A stretch of DNA of 64,000 nt from Lycium barbarum (Eukaryota; Streptophyta; Magnoliopsida; Solanales; Solanaceae), in NCBI RefSeq assembly GCF_019175385.1, contig NC_083338.1, positions 63,210,884 to 63,274,883 on the forward strand. The letters are read 5' to 3'. Shown one piece after another: positions 1 to 9,485 of this stretch (position 1 is its first letter; every line of letters begins with the position of its first letter). The notes under the pieces were generated by a model that saw only the letters and a list, made by a program, of their open reading frames with translations, was not told where the DNA came from and did no database searches. The position numbers and the translations under genes are program-made.

Positions 1-565
1 GTTCTGTCCGTTATATTTCTGTGACTCCGGTTCGGACTATGATTATATCTGTTATATTTCTTCTTTACATACTCGGTACATTTTTCGTACTGACCCCCGT
101 TCTTTGGGGGCTGCGCTACATGCCCGCAGGTACAGACGCACCAGGTGATACGCTGCCAGCTTAGGTTTCTGACTCTGCTGTTTGAAGAGCTCCTTCGATC
201 CGGAGCATATACTTTGGTATATATCTTCTGTTCTTCCGTATGTTCTGTATGTATGGAAATTCTGGGTACGGCGGGGCCCTGTCCCGTCATATGATTCTGT
301 ATGTCTGTAGAGGCCTGTAGATAGATGTGTGGGTTACGGGTTTCGTCTGTATGTTAGCCTTATCGGCTAACCTGTAAATGTCTGCATGTTTAGCTATATA
401 TATATATATATGTTTGCGCGCGTGCCGTTTCTGTATCAGCCTACTTCGGTAACTTCTGTTTTCACAAAAAAAAAAAAAAAATGTATGATTCGAATTCGAT
501 CAGGTAGGTACGTATGGGTACCTAGTTAGGGTACCAGTCGCGGCCCACGGGGTTGGGTCGTGACA
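1..565 (+). mobile_element. Element A 5' LTR, 3' portion (R-U5)
   Basis: This is the end of a Tekay-type LTR cut by the window edge. It aligns along its length with 6768-7303, the end of the element's own 3' LTR, apart from about 30 bp missing from the 3' copy around 6890 and a different A-run length near 466-481. It ends GGGTCGTGACA at 565, and a tRNA-Met primer binding site follows five bases later, which fixes it as a 5' LTR. It carries the double hairpin at 73-110 and a TA microsatellite near 396-412. Confidence 0.9.
73..110 (+). promoter_or_regulatory. Conserved double hairpin in transcribed LTR (A, 5' copy)
   Basis: Hairpin 1 pairs TCGGTAC with GTACTGA (one G-U pair). Hairpin 2 pairs CCCCC with GGGGG across GTTCTTT. 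CTGCG and then ATGCCCGCAGGTAC follow. The same layout occurs in every LTR in the window that retains this region; see the findings for covariation. Confidence 0.6.
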
Positions 566-569
566 GAAG

Positions 570-581
570 TGGTATCAGAGC
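570..581 (+). other. Primer binding site of element A (tRNA-iMet)
   Basis: TGGTATCAGAGC is complementary to the 3' end of plant initiator methionine tRNA. It lies four bases after the LTR end. Minus-strand cDNA synthesis would start here. Confidence 0.92.
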
Positions 582-622
582 GGTTAGTCCTCGGTATGTC
601 TACAGGCCGTGTCTAGTAGAGT

Positions 623-662
623 CTTGTTTATCGATGTGTTGTGCACCACATCTATAAACAGG
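623..662 (+). promoter_or_regulatory. Leader hairpin with GTGCAC loop (element A)
   Basis: TGTTTATCGATGTG (625-638) pairs with CACATCTATAAACA (647-660) with a single mismatch. The eight-base loop is TTGTGCAC, containing the palindrome GTGCAC. It lies between PBS and gag, where retroviruses keep dimerisation and packaging signals. Homologous hairpins occur in elements D, Z and, in weaker form, B. Confidence 0.65.
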
Positions 663-768
663 AAGCTACAGGGCATTTAGGATGTTACCCTTCTTTGGAT
701 TCTTAGATCGTGCGATAGAACTGTATTAGTAGGATGATCCTCTCCTAACGATCTGCTATGTTTTAGTG

Positions 769-2240
769 ATGCCTCCGAAGAAGGCAACAGTTGCCCAGAA
801 GGGCAAGGCGAGGATAGAGGCAGGAGAGACCAGCCGGGCCCCGAGGGTTACCAGGGCCAGTGTGCAGCCTGCACTTGAGGATGTGCCCCCGTCGTCTGGA
901 TCTGTTACACCCCCCTTGCCGGAGGATATCAGAGCAGCAGAAGCTGCTAATCGGGAGACGGCTCCATCGCAAGCTCCTGAGGTTCCAGTGCCCGAGCCTC
1001 CAGCTCCACAGGCAGGGGCGGAGGGTAGGGCCATGCGAGATGCGGTTCAGTTATTGACCACATTGATGGCGGAGCAGGTTCGCAGGCATGGATTTGGGGG
1101 TGGTCGTGTGGACAGGTATGAGAGCTCCAGGGCTCGTGAGTTTTTGACATGTAATCCTCCAGAATTCTCCGGGACAAAACCTGAGGAGGACCCCCAGGAG
1201 TTCATTAGAAAGATGGAGAGTACAATACGATTGATTAAGGCTTCGCCGATTGAGTCTGTGGAGTTGGCTTCGTATCGATTATATGAGGTGGCGGCAAATT
1301 GGTATGAGTCTTGGCAGCTCTCCAGGGGTGACGATGCTCCCCCAGCGGTATGGGCCGAGTTTACTAGGCCTTTCTTGATCATTTTCTACCACCAGAGCTA
1401 CGGAGAGCTAGGGTTGATCGGTTCTTGAACCTGAGACAGAATGGTAGAAGTGTTCGCGAGTACAGTCTAGAGTTCGACTCACTGGCTAGGTATGCGCCTG
1501 CCATAGTAGCCGAGATGGCCGATAGGGTGCACAGGTATGTGATGGGACTAGACCCTTATCTGATTGACGGTTGCTTGGCCATGGCTTCTCAGCCTGGGAT
1601 GCATGTAGCCAGGGTACAGGCATACGCCCAGGGCATGGAGGACCGACGTAGGGAGCGTCGGCCTGATAGGGATTACGATAGGGGCCGGCCTAAGAGAGTC
1701 AGATCGGCTGGATATTCAGGGGGATTTCAGGGTGAGCCTTCCCAGCGGCAGGGTAACAGGTATTCGTCCCAGCCAGCCTACAGTACACCCCCACAGTTCA
1801 CGGGACAGAGCTCCAGAGTCCCAGGCCCACAGGTGAGCAGAGGTCCCGGTCAGTCGAGGCCGCCCATACCCCCATGTTCTTACTGTGGGAGACCCCACCC
1901 GGGGGAGTGTTATCGCGCTACGGGCGCTTGTTATTTTTGTGGGAGCCCAGACCATCGAGTCAGAGAGTGCCCGCTTAAGGGCAGTTCAGGTTCAGCCCGG
2001 CCTGCTGGGTCCGTTGCAGGCTCATCTTCTCCTTCGGCGGCCATGCGCCCCACGGGGCGAGGAGCACCGACACCAGCACCAGCGCCAGCGGGTCGTGGCA
2101 GAGGACGTGGTGCAGCTTCTGGTTACAGCGGTCCTTCGAACCACGTGTTTGCTTTAACCGGCCGGCAGGACCCAGGAGCGTCTGCGAGCGCACGCCCAGG
2201 TACGCCAGCGATTCTTTTTGAGAGATGTATGTATGGATAA
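769..2240 (+). pseudogene. gag: gag of element A, frameshifted and cut at protease
   Basis: This encodes the structural Gag polyprotein of a Ty3/gypsy element, which would form the virus-like particle. I chose the ATG at 769 because every gag copy here starts MPPK. An acidic, proline-rich N-terminal region is followed by the retrotransposon gag domain (AREFLTCNPPEF, EEDPQEFI, VELASYRL). A one-base loss near 1375-1380 shifts the frame, and the protein continues in another frame with LPPELRRAR and RFLNLRQ. A basic Arg/Gly tract precedes a first knuckle (CSYCGRPHPGEC) and a second CCHC knuckle (CYFCGSPDHRVREC). The normal junction text ALTGRQDP is reached, then homology stops just before the protease. 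No RT, RNase H or integrase follows. It cannot make full Gag as it stands. Confidence 0.9.
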
Positions 2241-2362
2241 GTCTGTATTTTGTTGCATTACGTGATCTTATACTTCTGGGTATTGGAAATAGTAAGGTAA
2301 ATGTTAACTTGGTAGGTACCAAGATTCAGAAAGGCAATATGGTAATTGTATGACTTAGCCGG
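2241..2362 (+). other. Junction after lost pol, element A
   Basis: This is AT-rich sequence with no coding match, between the broken gag-protease junction and the conserved 5S-like module. It marks where protease to integrase would normally sit. Confidence 0.5.
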
Positions 2363-2700
2363 GGGTGGGACCCGCTACAAAAAAAAAATCTGAAAATTTT
2401 CTAAGACCCCGATCTGCTCTAAAATTACGTGACAAAGGTCGTGCGGGGCGATCGACGAAATTATATCAGCCTAACGCGTCGAAATGCATGAAAGTTTCGG
2501 AGTTAAGCGTGCTCAAGCCAGAGCAATTCTGGGATGGGTGACCCCCTGGGAAGTAACGCAAAGTTTTGCACAAGTGTAGGTATGATGGATATAAATGAAA
2601 ATTTGGGGTAATCTAAAGGAAAAGAGAATGTGTGGAGTAATTAGTGCCTTTACAAAAGCCACACAGACCGACGCGGAATTAAATGGGCAAAAAGGAAAGG
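2363..2700 (+). other. Conserved internal module holding 5S-like block (element A)
   Basis: This starts at GGGTGGGACCCGCTAC and aligns over some 330 bp with the reverse complement of 59560-59893 in element C and, for most of its length, with 30850-31170 in element Z. Landmarks in order are AAGACCCCGA, ACGTGA, GTGCGGGGC, the 5S-like block, and a purine-rich tail. It is non-coding in all three. Confidence 0.7.
2500..2554 (+). promoter_or_regulatory. 5S rRNA internal control region-like block (element A)
   Basis: GAGTTAAGCGTGCTC matches 5S box A, CAGAGCAATTCT sits at the intermediate element, and GGATGGGTGACC plus CCTGGGAAGT match box C. Spacing is the same as in plant 5S rRNA (about +49 to +103). 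The 5' half of 5S rRNA is absent. A TTTT run follows at 2563-2566. I infer at most promoter-like potential; transcription is not shown. Confidence 0.75.
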
Positions 2701-3149
2701 TGCGATACCGCTCGGGAAATTGAGCGAATTCGAATAACAGTCAGAGATGTTCGCCAGTAAGATAGTAGTAAATGTATCCATATGTGTGTATGTGTGTGTG
2801 TATGATTTTCGTTTGGTGCCCATGTGGGTTAAGAGCCGAGTCCCGGCAACTAACGTTGTGATAGACGAAAGGTTTTACTAAACCGAATACATGAAGCGAA
2901 GCGGGGGTGAGGACACAAATGTTGTCAAGGACTAGAAAAACCCCTATTCCATTATAACTCAGTCTGGTATGACGATGTCTGGAAAAAAAAATGAGTATGG
3001 ATAGTAGGAATGATGGAAGATAAGAAGTGCGAATAAGCCGAATCTTAGAAAGAGTCGATAAGCGACAGGCAAGACGATTTGTATGACCACTCGGCGAACA
3101 AGCTTTCAAATAGAGGGAAATTTCCTTAAATCACTGGAGCCTTAATAGG
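2701..3149 (+). other. Non-coding 3' internal region of element A
   Basis: No protein homology or clear repeat is visible in this stretch. It links the 5S-like module to the 41-bp array. Short reading frames here are not conserved in elements Z or K. Confidence 0.5.
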
Positions 3150-3750
3150 AGTGATCTGATTCTAACTCAGATTCTACCTGTTATACTTCTACCCTCCCGA
3201 TTCTGATAAGGCTCTGCCTATTACGTCTCTGGACTTCTGAACTCGATTATGTTTCCAATCTGTTAAATCTTTGTATGTCTGATTCTGAATATGTTCCTGG
3301 TTGACATACCTCTGTATGATCGATTCTGAATACGTTTCTGTCTGACATATCTCTGTACGATTAACTCTGATTACGAATCTGTCTGACACACCTCTGTATG
3401 TCTAACTCCGGATATGAATCTGTCTTATGTGCCTCTGTACGTCTGATTTCGATCACGTGTCTGTCTGATACATCTCCGTATGTCTGATTCTAATTATGAC
3501 TCTGTCTGACGCATTTCTGTCTGTCTGATTTGGGATCACGACTCTGAATGATACATTTCTGTATATCTGATTCTGATTTCGAATCTGTCTGATACCTCTC
3601 CATACGTCTGACCCCGATCTCAGATTCGTCTGACATACTTCCGTACCCCTGACTTTGACTATGAATCCGTCCGCCACGGTTTAGTACGTCTGCCTCCGAT
3701 TACGAATCCGTCCGATATGCTTCTACGCGTCTGGTCCTAGTTCTGAATCC
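3150..3750 (+). repeat. 41-bp degenerate tandem array (element A)
   Basis: About 14 imperfect copies of a 41-bp unit of the form TCTGTCTGAC...CTCTGTAYGTCTGA...GATTACGAA. Two neighbouring units near 3379-3460 are both exactly 41 bp. The same family appears inverted at 63555-63900 in element K. It lies between the 5S module and the PPT. Confidence 0.8.
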
Positions 3751-4047
3751 ATTTGGTATGAAGTGTCGGGTATGAAGTGGGATTTCGATAATGTGGTAAG
3801 GAACTCAGAAGTGTGACAAGAAGTGATGTTAACTATAATGCCTGAAAAGCATCCGTCTGTCACGAGAATATAGTTTATGGTCTGATAATTATGTGGGGTA
3901 TGAGATAATAAATCATGAAGGCATTTGAATCATTGTCGAGAAGAATTACCCTCTCATATGGGTGAAGAAGCCATGTCGGAAAGTCCACGAAGGACAATTA
4001 TAAAGAGAACCCTCCCGAAGTAGTATGACGCCCCATAAGGTAAATTT
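3751..4047 (+). other. 3' non-coding tail of element A
   Basis: No coding match. The last 100 bp (CCACGAAGGA, then CCTCCCGAAGTAGTATGACG) match the equivalent tails of elements Z and K, so this is conserved pre-PPT sequence. Confidence 0.55.
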
Positions 4048-4084
4048 AACATTCGAGGATGAATGTTTCTAAAGGGGGGGAGGA
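4048..4084 (+). promoter_or_regulatory. Pre-PPT hairpin and polypurine tract (element A)
   Basis: AACATTC (4048-4054) and GAATGTT (4061-4067) are exact inverted repeats around GAGGAT. The polypurine tract AAAGGGGGGGAGGA follows at 4071-4084 and abuts the 3' LTR. The tract would prime plus-strand DNA synthesis. Confidence 0.85.
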
Positions 4085-6499
4085 TGTTACATCCGACATT
4101 TTCGCTTATTCGAAAAATTCAAGATAAATTGACTTGTGATGAATAAGGCCACAATTGACCCTTACTTGGTATGAAGGTGTAGGTCGTGAATACAATGGTG
4201 TGGAATTACGAAAGGTGGCCAAGGGCAAAATTGGAATTTTGAAAACTTGCCTTATGAATTGCAAAATATAGCCAAAGTGGGCTTAACAAAATAAAATAAA
4301 AATGAGGCCCAAGTGGGATAGGCCCAACCGGCCACCACACATCCAAGCCCATGGATTAAATAAATTCCATGGGAAATTATATAAAATGGATAAGTATAGA
4401 GAAGCTTCAAGAAAAAGGAAATAAGAACAAACAAAAGAGAGAGAGGGAGCATTCGGGTTTGAGGAGAAAATAAAAGAGAAAAGAAAGAAAAATTTTGGGA
4501 GCCAAATCTTTGATTTAAAAATCCAAGTCTTGTGAGATCAGTACTAAGCTCAAGGTCCTCTACAAGTTAATATAAGTATTGTAGCAAGAAAACAATTTTA
4601 ACCTCCAAGTGAAGAACTTGAAGAAAGGTAAGGATTTCATGCTTTTGCTATGTTATGAATGGTATATGTATGTTGTAGTATGTGTGAATGAGTGAAAAAC
4701 ATGGAAATTTTGTGAGTTGAAAATCATGCATGTTGGCCGAATTTATGCATGAATTGTATGTTTAAGATGGCTTGAATTCATGTTGTAATTTAGTTGTAGC
4801 ATGATGGAAATTGTGTTAGAAATGAAAGTGGAATGGATTAGTGAAAATTGGAAAATATAGGAGGTGGCCGTGTGGTGCTATGTTGAGTATGGAATATGAA
4901 TTTGATCTTGTTTTCATGCTAAGTGTGTTATGGTGAAGTGAATGGAAAGATGACAATCTTTATTATCTTGGAAAAAATGGTTATTAAGTTGTTGTAGGAG
5001 AATATGCAACTTTGTTAGGATTTATGTAAAAAATGGAAATGAAAGTATCAAGAGGCAAATTATGATCATTGTTGATGAATTTGGAAGATGGAATTGTATA
5101 ATGAACTTGTATGTGGAAGGTTAGGAAAAGTTGGAAAAGTAGCGACTTAACGGAAAGTTTGAATGTTTGGGTATCTTATGAATATTGTGTGAAAATGGTA
5201 TGGATGCCTCCGATGTATGTCGTAATGAATTTGATGGATGATGAATATGAGAATAATGAGTTTGGTTTGGAAATGTAAGTTTGAAACGAAAGAAGTTCCG
5301 TTATGTCGAAAGATGGCTAATGATGCCATAGTGTATGTTTTAATGTCTATTGATGTTTTGATGTCATTTCTGGGTTGTTGTGTTGATGAATTGAGCCGAG
5401 CTAAGTCTCGGGGATGTCTTATATACAGAGGAAATGCTGCCGAAATTTCGGTAGGCAAGTATGCGTAAAGTTGGAATATTGAAAGTTTGAAACTAACAAA
5501 TGGTAAACTTGACCATTTCCAGATTTGGGACGAAATTTGGATTGACGCCAAGCGAGCATAAGGCGCCATCGAGGTATGTGAAGCATTTCCCTTTGTTCCT
5601 AGGCATGTTCTGGATGTGATAGGCTCGGCCACGAGCTGTAAGTACGACTCCGTTCCCCGGAATTCGAGACGGAAAACCGCTCCAATTCCTTCAATCCAAT
5701 TGAAGCTATTTTCTTACAAATTGCCTTTAAAGTGAATTTTTGTACAAAACTTCCCTAAACGGAGTCGGAACACTTCCAAACGATTATGGATGACCTCATA
5801 AGGTCTATTAGCAATAATTTACCTATATAGCCTCGAGTTGGTCCGAGGCGGGCCCACAAGGCCCGGTACCTTCTGTATAATTGTAAATACTTCCGTTTTG
5901 GTCCGATTTTCTCTAAAAACCTCTGGACTATTTTTTTTGTGTATGATATGACCATTTTTATGCAACTTTTACAAAATGATTTCTGAACATCTGAGAATTT
6001 GATTCTGGTAATAATCTGTCGTGCCTTCCCAACTAGGATATAGGCGCGTACTATGCATACTATCTGGATACTCTAATTTTGGCTCGCCGTTTGGCACCCT
6101 TCAGTTTGATTGAGTCTGTATGTTGAGTCTGTATGTAAGTAGTTTCTCATTTATTGGTTCGTGTCTGTCTCAATGCATTCTTTCACTGCGTCCCGGGCCA
6201 GGTTCTGTTATCGTGCATATTTCTCTGCATTGTTCACCGCGTCCCTCGGCGTGCGGGCCGGGATCTGTATGTTTGTATGATATTATGATCTGTGTATGGG
6301 GATGGCGGCCAGGATGACATATGATCTGATCTGATTCTGTCTGTCCACCGCGTCCCGTACTAAGAGGGCCGGGTTCTGTTACCGCGCCCCCCAGACAGGG
6401 CTGGGATCTGTATGAATGTATGTGTGTGCCATCTGTATTTATATAAGCACATGCCTCTGTATGATTCTGTATGACTCTGTACTACTCTACATGCATAAT

Positions 6500-6770
6500 T
6501 CTGTCCGACAAACTTCTGTCTGTCCGTCTGAATTACGACTATGTCTGTATGTTCGTATGGATTCTGATTCTGTATGTCCGTATGGATTTTTATTCGGTAC
6601 GCCCGTATGGATTCCGATTCTGTACGTCTGTATGGATACTGATTCTGCTCGTCTGTCCGTATTATGATTCCGTCTGTCTGTCCGAACCATGATTCTGTTT
6701 ATCTGTATGGAACACGATTCTGTATGTCTGTCTGGATCATGACTCTGTCCGTCAGTCTGATTTATGGTTC
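6500..6770 (+). repeat. ~30-bp minisatellite in element A LTR
   Basis: Eight to ten diverged units of the pattern CTGTATGTCYGTATGGAT..GATT lie just upstream of the double hairpin. A reverse-orientation counterpart is at about 53470-53590 in element K's LTR. Confidence 0.7.
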
Positions 6771-6838
6771 TGTCCGTTATATTTCTGTGACTCCGGTTCG
6801 GACTATAATTATATCTGTTATATTTCTGCTTTACATAC

Positions 6839-6876
6839 TCGGTACATTTTTCGTACTGACCCCCGTTCTTCGGGGG
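6839..6876 (+). promoter_or_regulatory. Conserved double hairpin (A, 3' LTR copy)
   Basis: TCGGTAC pairs with GTACTGA, then CCCCC (6860-6864) with GGGGG (6872-6876). Downstream CTGCGCTACA is kept, but the GCAGGTA box present in the 5' copy is lost in the ~30-bp deletion. Confidence 0.6.
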
Positions 6877-7303
6877 CTGCGCTACAGAGTCATACAGCGC
6901 CAGCGTAGGTTTCTGACTCTGCTGTTTGAAGAGCTCCTTCGATCCGGAGCATATACTTTGGTATATATCTTCTGTTCTTCCGTATGTTCTGTATGTATGG
7001 AAATTCTGGGTACGGCGGGGCCGTGTCCCGTCATATGATTTTGTATGTCTGTAGAGGCCTGTAGATAGATGTGTGGGTTACGGGTTTCGTCTGTATGTTA
7101 GCCTTATCGGCTTACCTGTAAATGTCTGCATGTTTAGCTATATATATATATATGTTTGCGCGTGTGCCGTATCTGTATCAGCCTACTTCGGTAACTTCTG
7201 TTTTCACAAAAAAAAAATCTGTATGATTCGAATTCGATCAGGTAGGTACGTATGGGTACCCAGTTAGGGTACCAGTCGCAGCCCACGGGGTTGGGTCGTG
7301 ACA

Positions 7304-9485
7304 CTACTCTGTTTATGAAGAGAATGCTAAGGAAACATGAATTGACATGTAAGTTTGACTACGTTTTAGGGTTCTGGAGGAATAGTGACCGTTTAATAGA
7401 ATTGACTCTAGCGGTGGATAAATCTGAACATTTAAAATACTTGAAGAGTTATCAGTTGTCGCACCTGATTTGGAGAAGAAATGTGGATACTGTATATGTG
7501 ATGTGTTTGGCTTAGAGGAATGTTTAGTTTTAAGGTTTGAGTGAGGCAAGGGAAAATTTCAGACGCTCAAGATTGGGGTTTACTACTACCTCCATGATTG
7601 GCTTAGCTATTTTAAAAGGTGTATGATATTTTGTTTCACCCCACGCATGGGTTTGAGTGATTTTCGGTTCATGATGATAAAAGTGATTTTCAATGAATTA
7701 CGAAAACTGAAGAACTAAGATAAATGCATCTTACTATTGGTTTTAGAGGATTGAGGTTCGTAGGACTCGAATTTGAAGCAGCCTGACTACTTGAATCATG
7801 TACGGATTATGGTGAAATTATATTATATCATTCAGTTTGGGTGTAAAAGTGATAAGTATGATTGAGGAAGAAAGTCTATAGATAATTTGACTTAGTGAAT
7901 GACAAGTGCGAACGGGACTTTGTGATTGAAGATTGATGAGGAGGTAACTTGTATATTACCAAGACGGGTAATTTTATGGCATCCTTGAATGGACAAGGTA
8001 GAGTTGATTTATAAGAAGAAATCTCTACAATTGAAAGTTGAAGTCATAATTTTGAGTTAAGACTATGTTTGTAGTAGTAGATTGTGTCAAAGTGATGGTT
8101 AGATATTATGGTTGAGTATTTCAAATATGAATGAATTGAGAGTATTTGCGCATTGTAAGGCACATGGATTGTAAGATTTGATACTTTGGATTACTAGAGG
8201 TGTAAAAAGGTATTGTACTCGAAGACTTTATGGTTATGAAGGGTGAAGTATTAGGCCATAGGCCTTACGTTATGGTGTTCGAGGTCATAAACGAGTTTAG
8301 AGAAAGTACAATGAGGAGAGTTTGATGTAATTATACTCTATGAAGTTTAACATATTGGGGTGACTAGTGCGAGTTAACGAACATGAAGATTAAAAGTCAT
8401 AAGGTATAGTTTATCAGAATTCGATTGACGACTTAGGCAAATTTCAGCTTTTGAGGTTGGGAATGATAGCAAGAGGTTGAGTATTCAGGAACAATGGATT
8501 AGAATGGGTCACTACAGACTTCTGAAAGGCTTACTGTTCATCTTATAAGGATTTTGAAATAGTTCGGTTGATTATTGGTGTCATTCACGGAATGTTTCAT
8601 TTTAATCGGGTCAAGTCTATTCATTTAAAGTCGGATGGCTTATGGTTATATTATCATAAATATCTATGGCTATTATAGTGACCTATTTCTGAAGAACTGA
8701 TGGATTTTGGTTTGTGATAGAGGAATTGTACGTTTACCCAAGCGTCATTAGTAAAAGGATTTCTTTGATAGCAGTTTTACAGGAATTTCTAATGGTCTAC
8801 ACAGATACTTGGTTATGTTTTAAGGAGGTAAAAATGGATATGAAAATTTTGGGGGTGATCAGTTGATTTTTATAGATTGGGCACGACAAGATAATCAGTA
8901 CAATGATGCGCATGGTATGTTATTTGAAGGATTAAGAGGATTTCGACGATGATTGTAGACTTAGTAGATTTAGCTCGTCGAAATGAAACTAAGGGATTTC
9001 AAATTTGTGCAATCAGCCTTGGATAAGGTCAGTTTTTGATTGAAAGGCTTAGACTTGGCTCAGTATTAACATAAATTCCTTCTGGACAGAGGGAGTCATC
9101 ATTTAGACTCATAGTGTGTAACAACGTGTTTTCTATGGCCTGATACTAAAGACTATTTTGGAAGTTGATGAAGATAGATAAGTAGATTCATGGTACTTTA
9201 CGGGTATATGTTTGACAATGGGTTGTGACTTCAACTAAAGGATCATAGGAGCTATGTTGATAATTGTGAAATCAACCAACTGCATTCAGAGTTATAGTTA
9301 TAATCAAAATCAAGTATTTCAAGTTGAGCTAGATAAAATGTTTGAGAATCAGACTATTGAGCTAAGTTAAAGGAAGATTTGGTGGATTAAGTGAACAAGC
9401 AAATTTCTATGGACTTTGTGATATTTGTACCATGGAGTTTGGGAAAATTTGGTGATTATTTGGGTCATTTTGTGGTCATTTAACT
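7304..9485 (+). pseudogene. Decayed Ty3/gypsy pol (integrase remnants)
   Basis: No open frame survives. From 8470 to about 9090 the DNA still follows a Tekay integrase in order: the core, the stretch before the YNN block (8840-8900), and the segment equivalent to QQALDKVKLI-ERLR-AQS (9000-9060). A second, separate match to an H2C2-to-core start (equivalent to FYWPD at ~9130 and SMDFV-GLP at ~9395-9450) follows, so two pol fragments are probably joined. 7304-8470 is AT-rich with no part I can assign firmly. The right end is cut by element R at 9486. Recognition is by eye at DNA level only. Confidence 0.5.

Larger units (their letters stand above)
4085..7303 (+). mobile_element. Element A 3' LTR (3.2 kb)
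   Basis: It starts TGTTACATCC directly after the PPT and ends GGGTCGTGACA, identical to the end of the 5' LTR at 565. It contains a palindrome CCGAAATTTCGG at 5440-5451, GC-rich boxes of the CACCGNGTCCC...GGGCCGGG type between 6180 and 6412, a ~30-bp minisatellite, the double hairpin at 6839-6876, and a terminal hairpin (GTCGCAGCCC 7275-7284 with GGGTCGTGAC 7293-7302). The expected target duplication is CTACT at 7304-7308; its partner is outside the window. Confidence 0.92.

Noticed and set aside
2500..2554. A real 5S rRNA gene or a Cassandra TRIM insertion
   Set aside because: Only the 3' half with the internal control region is present, and no short LTR pair or target duplication bounds the module in A, Z or C.
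3189..3677. Repeat-containing frames on the minus strand
   Set aside because: Produced by the 41-bp tandem array; the unit is not a multiple of three and the frames are broken in element K.
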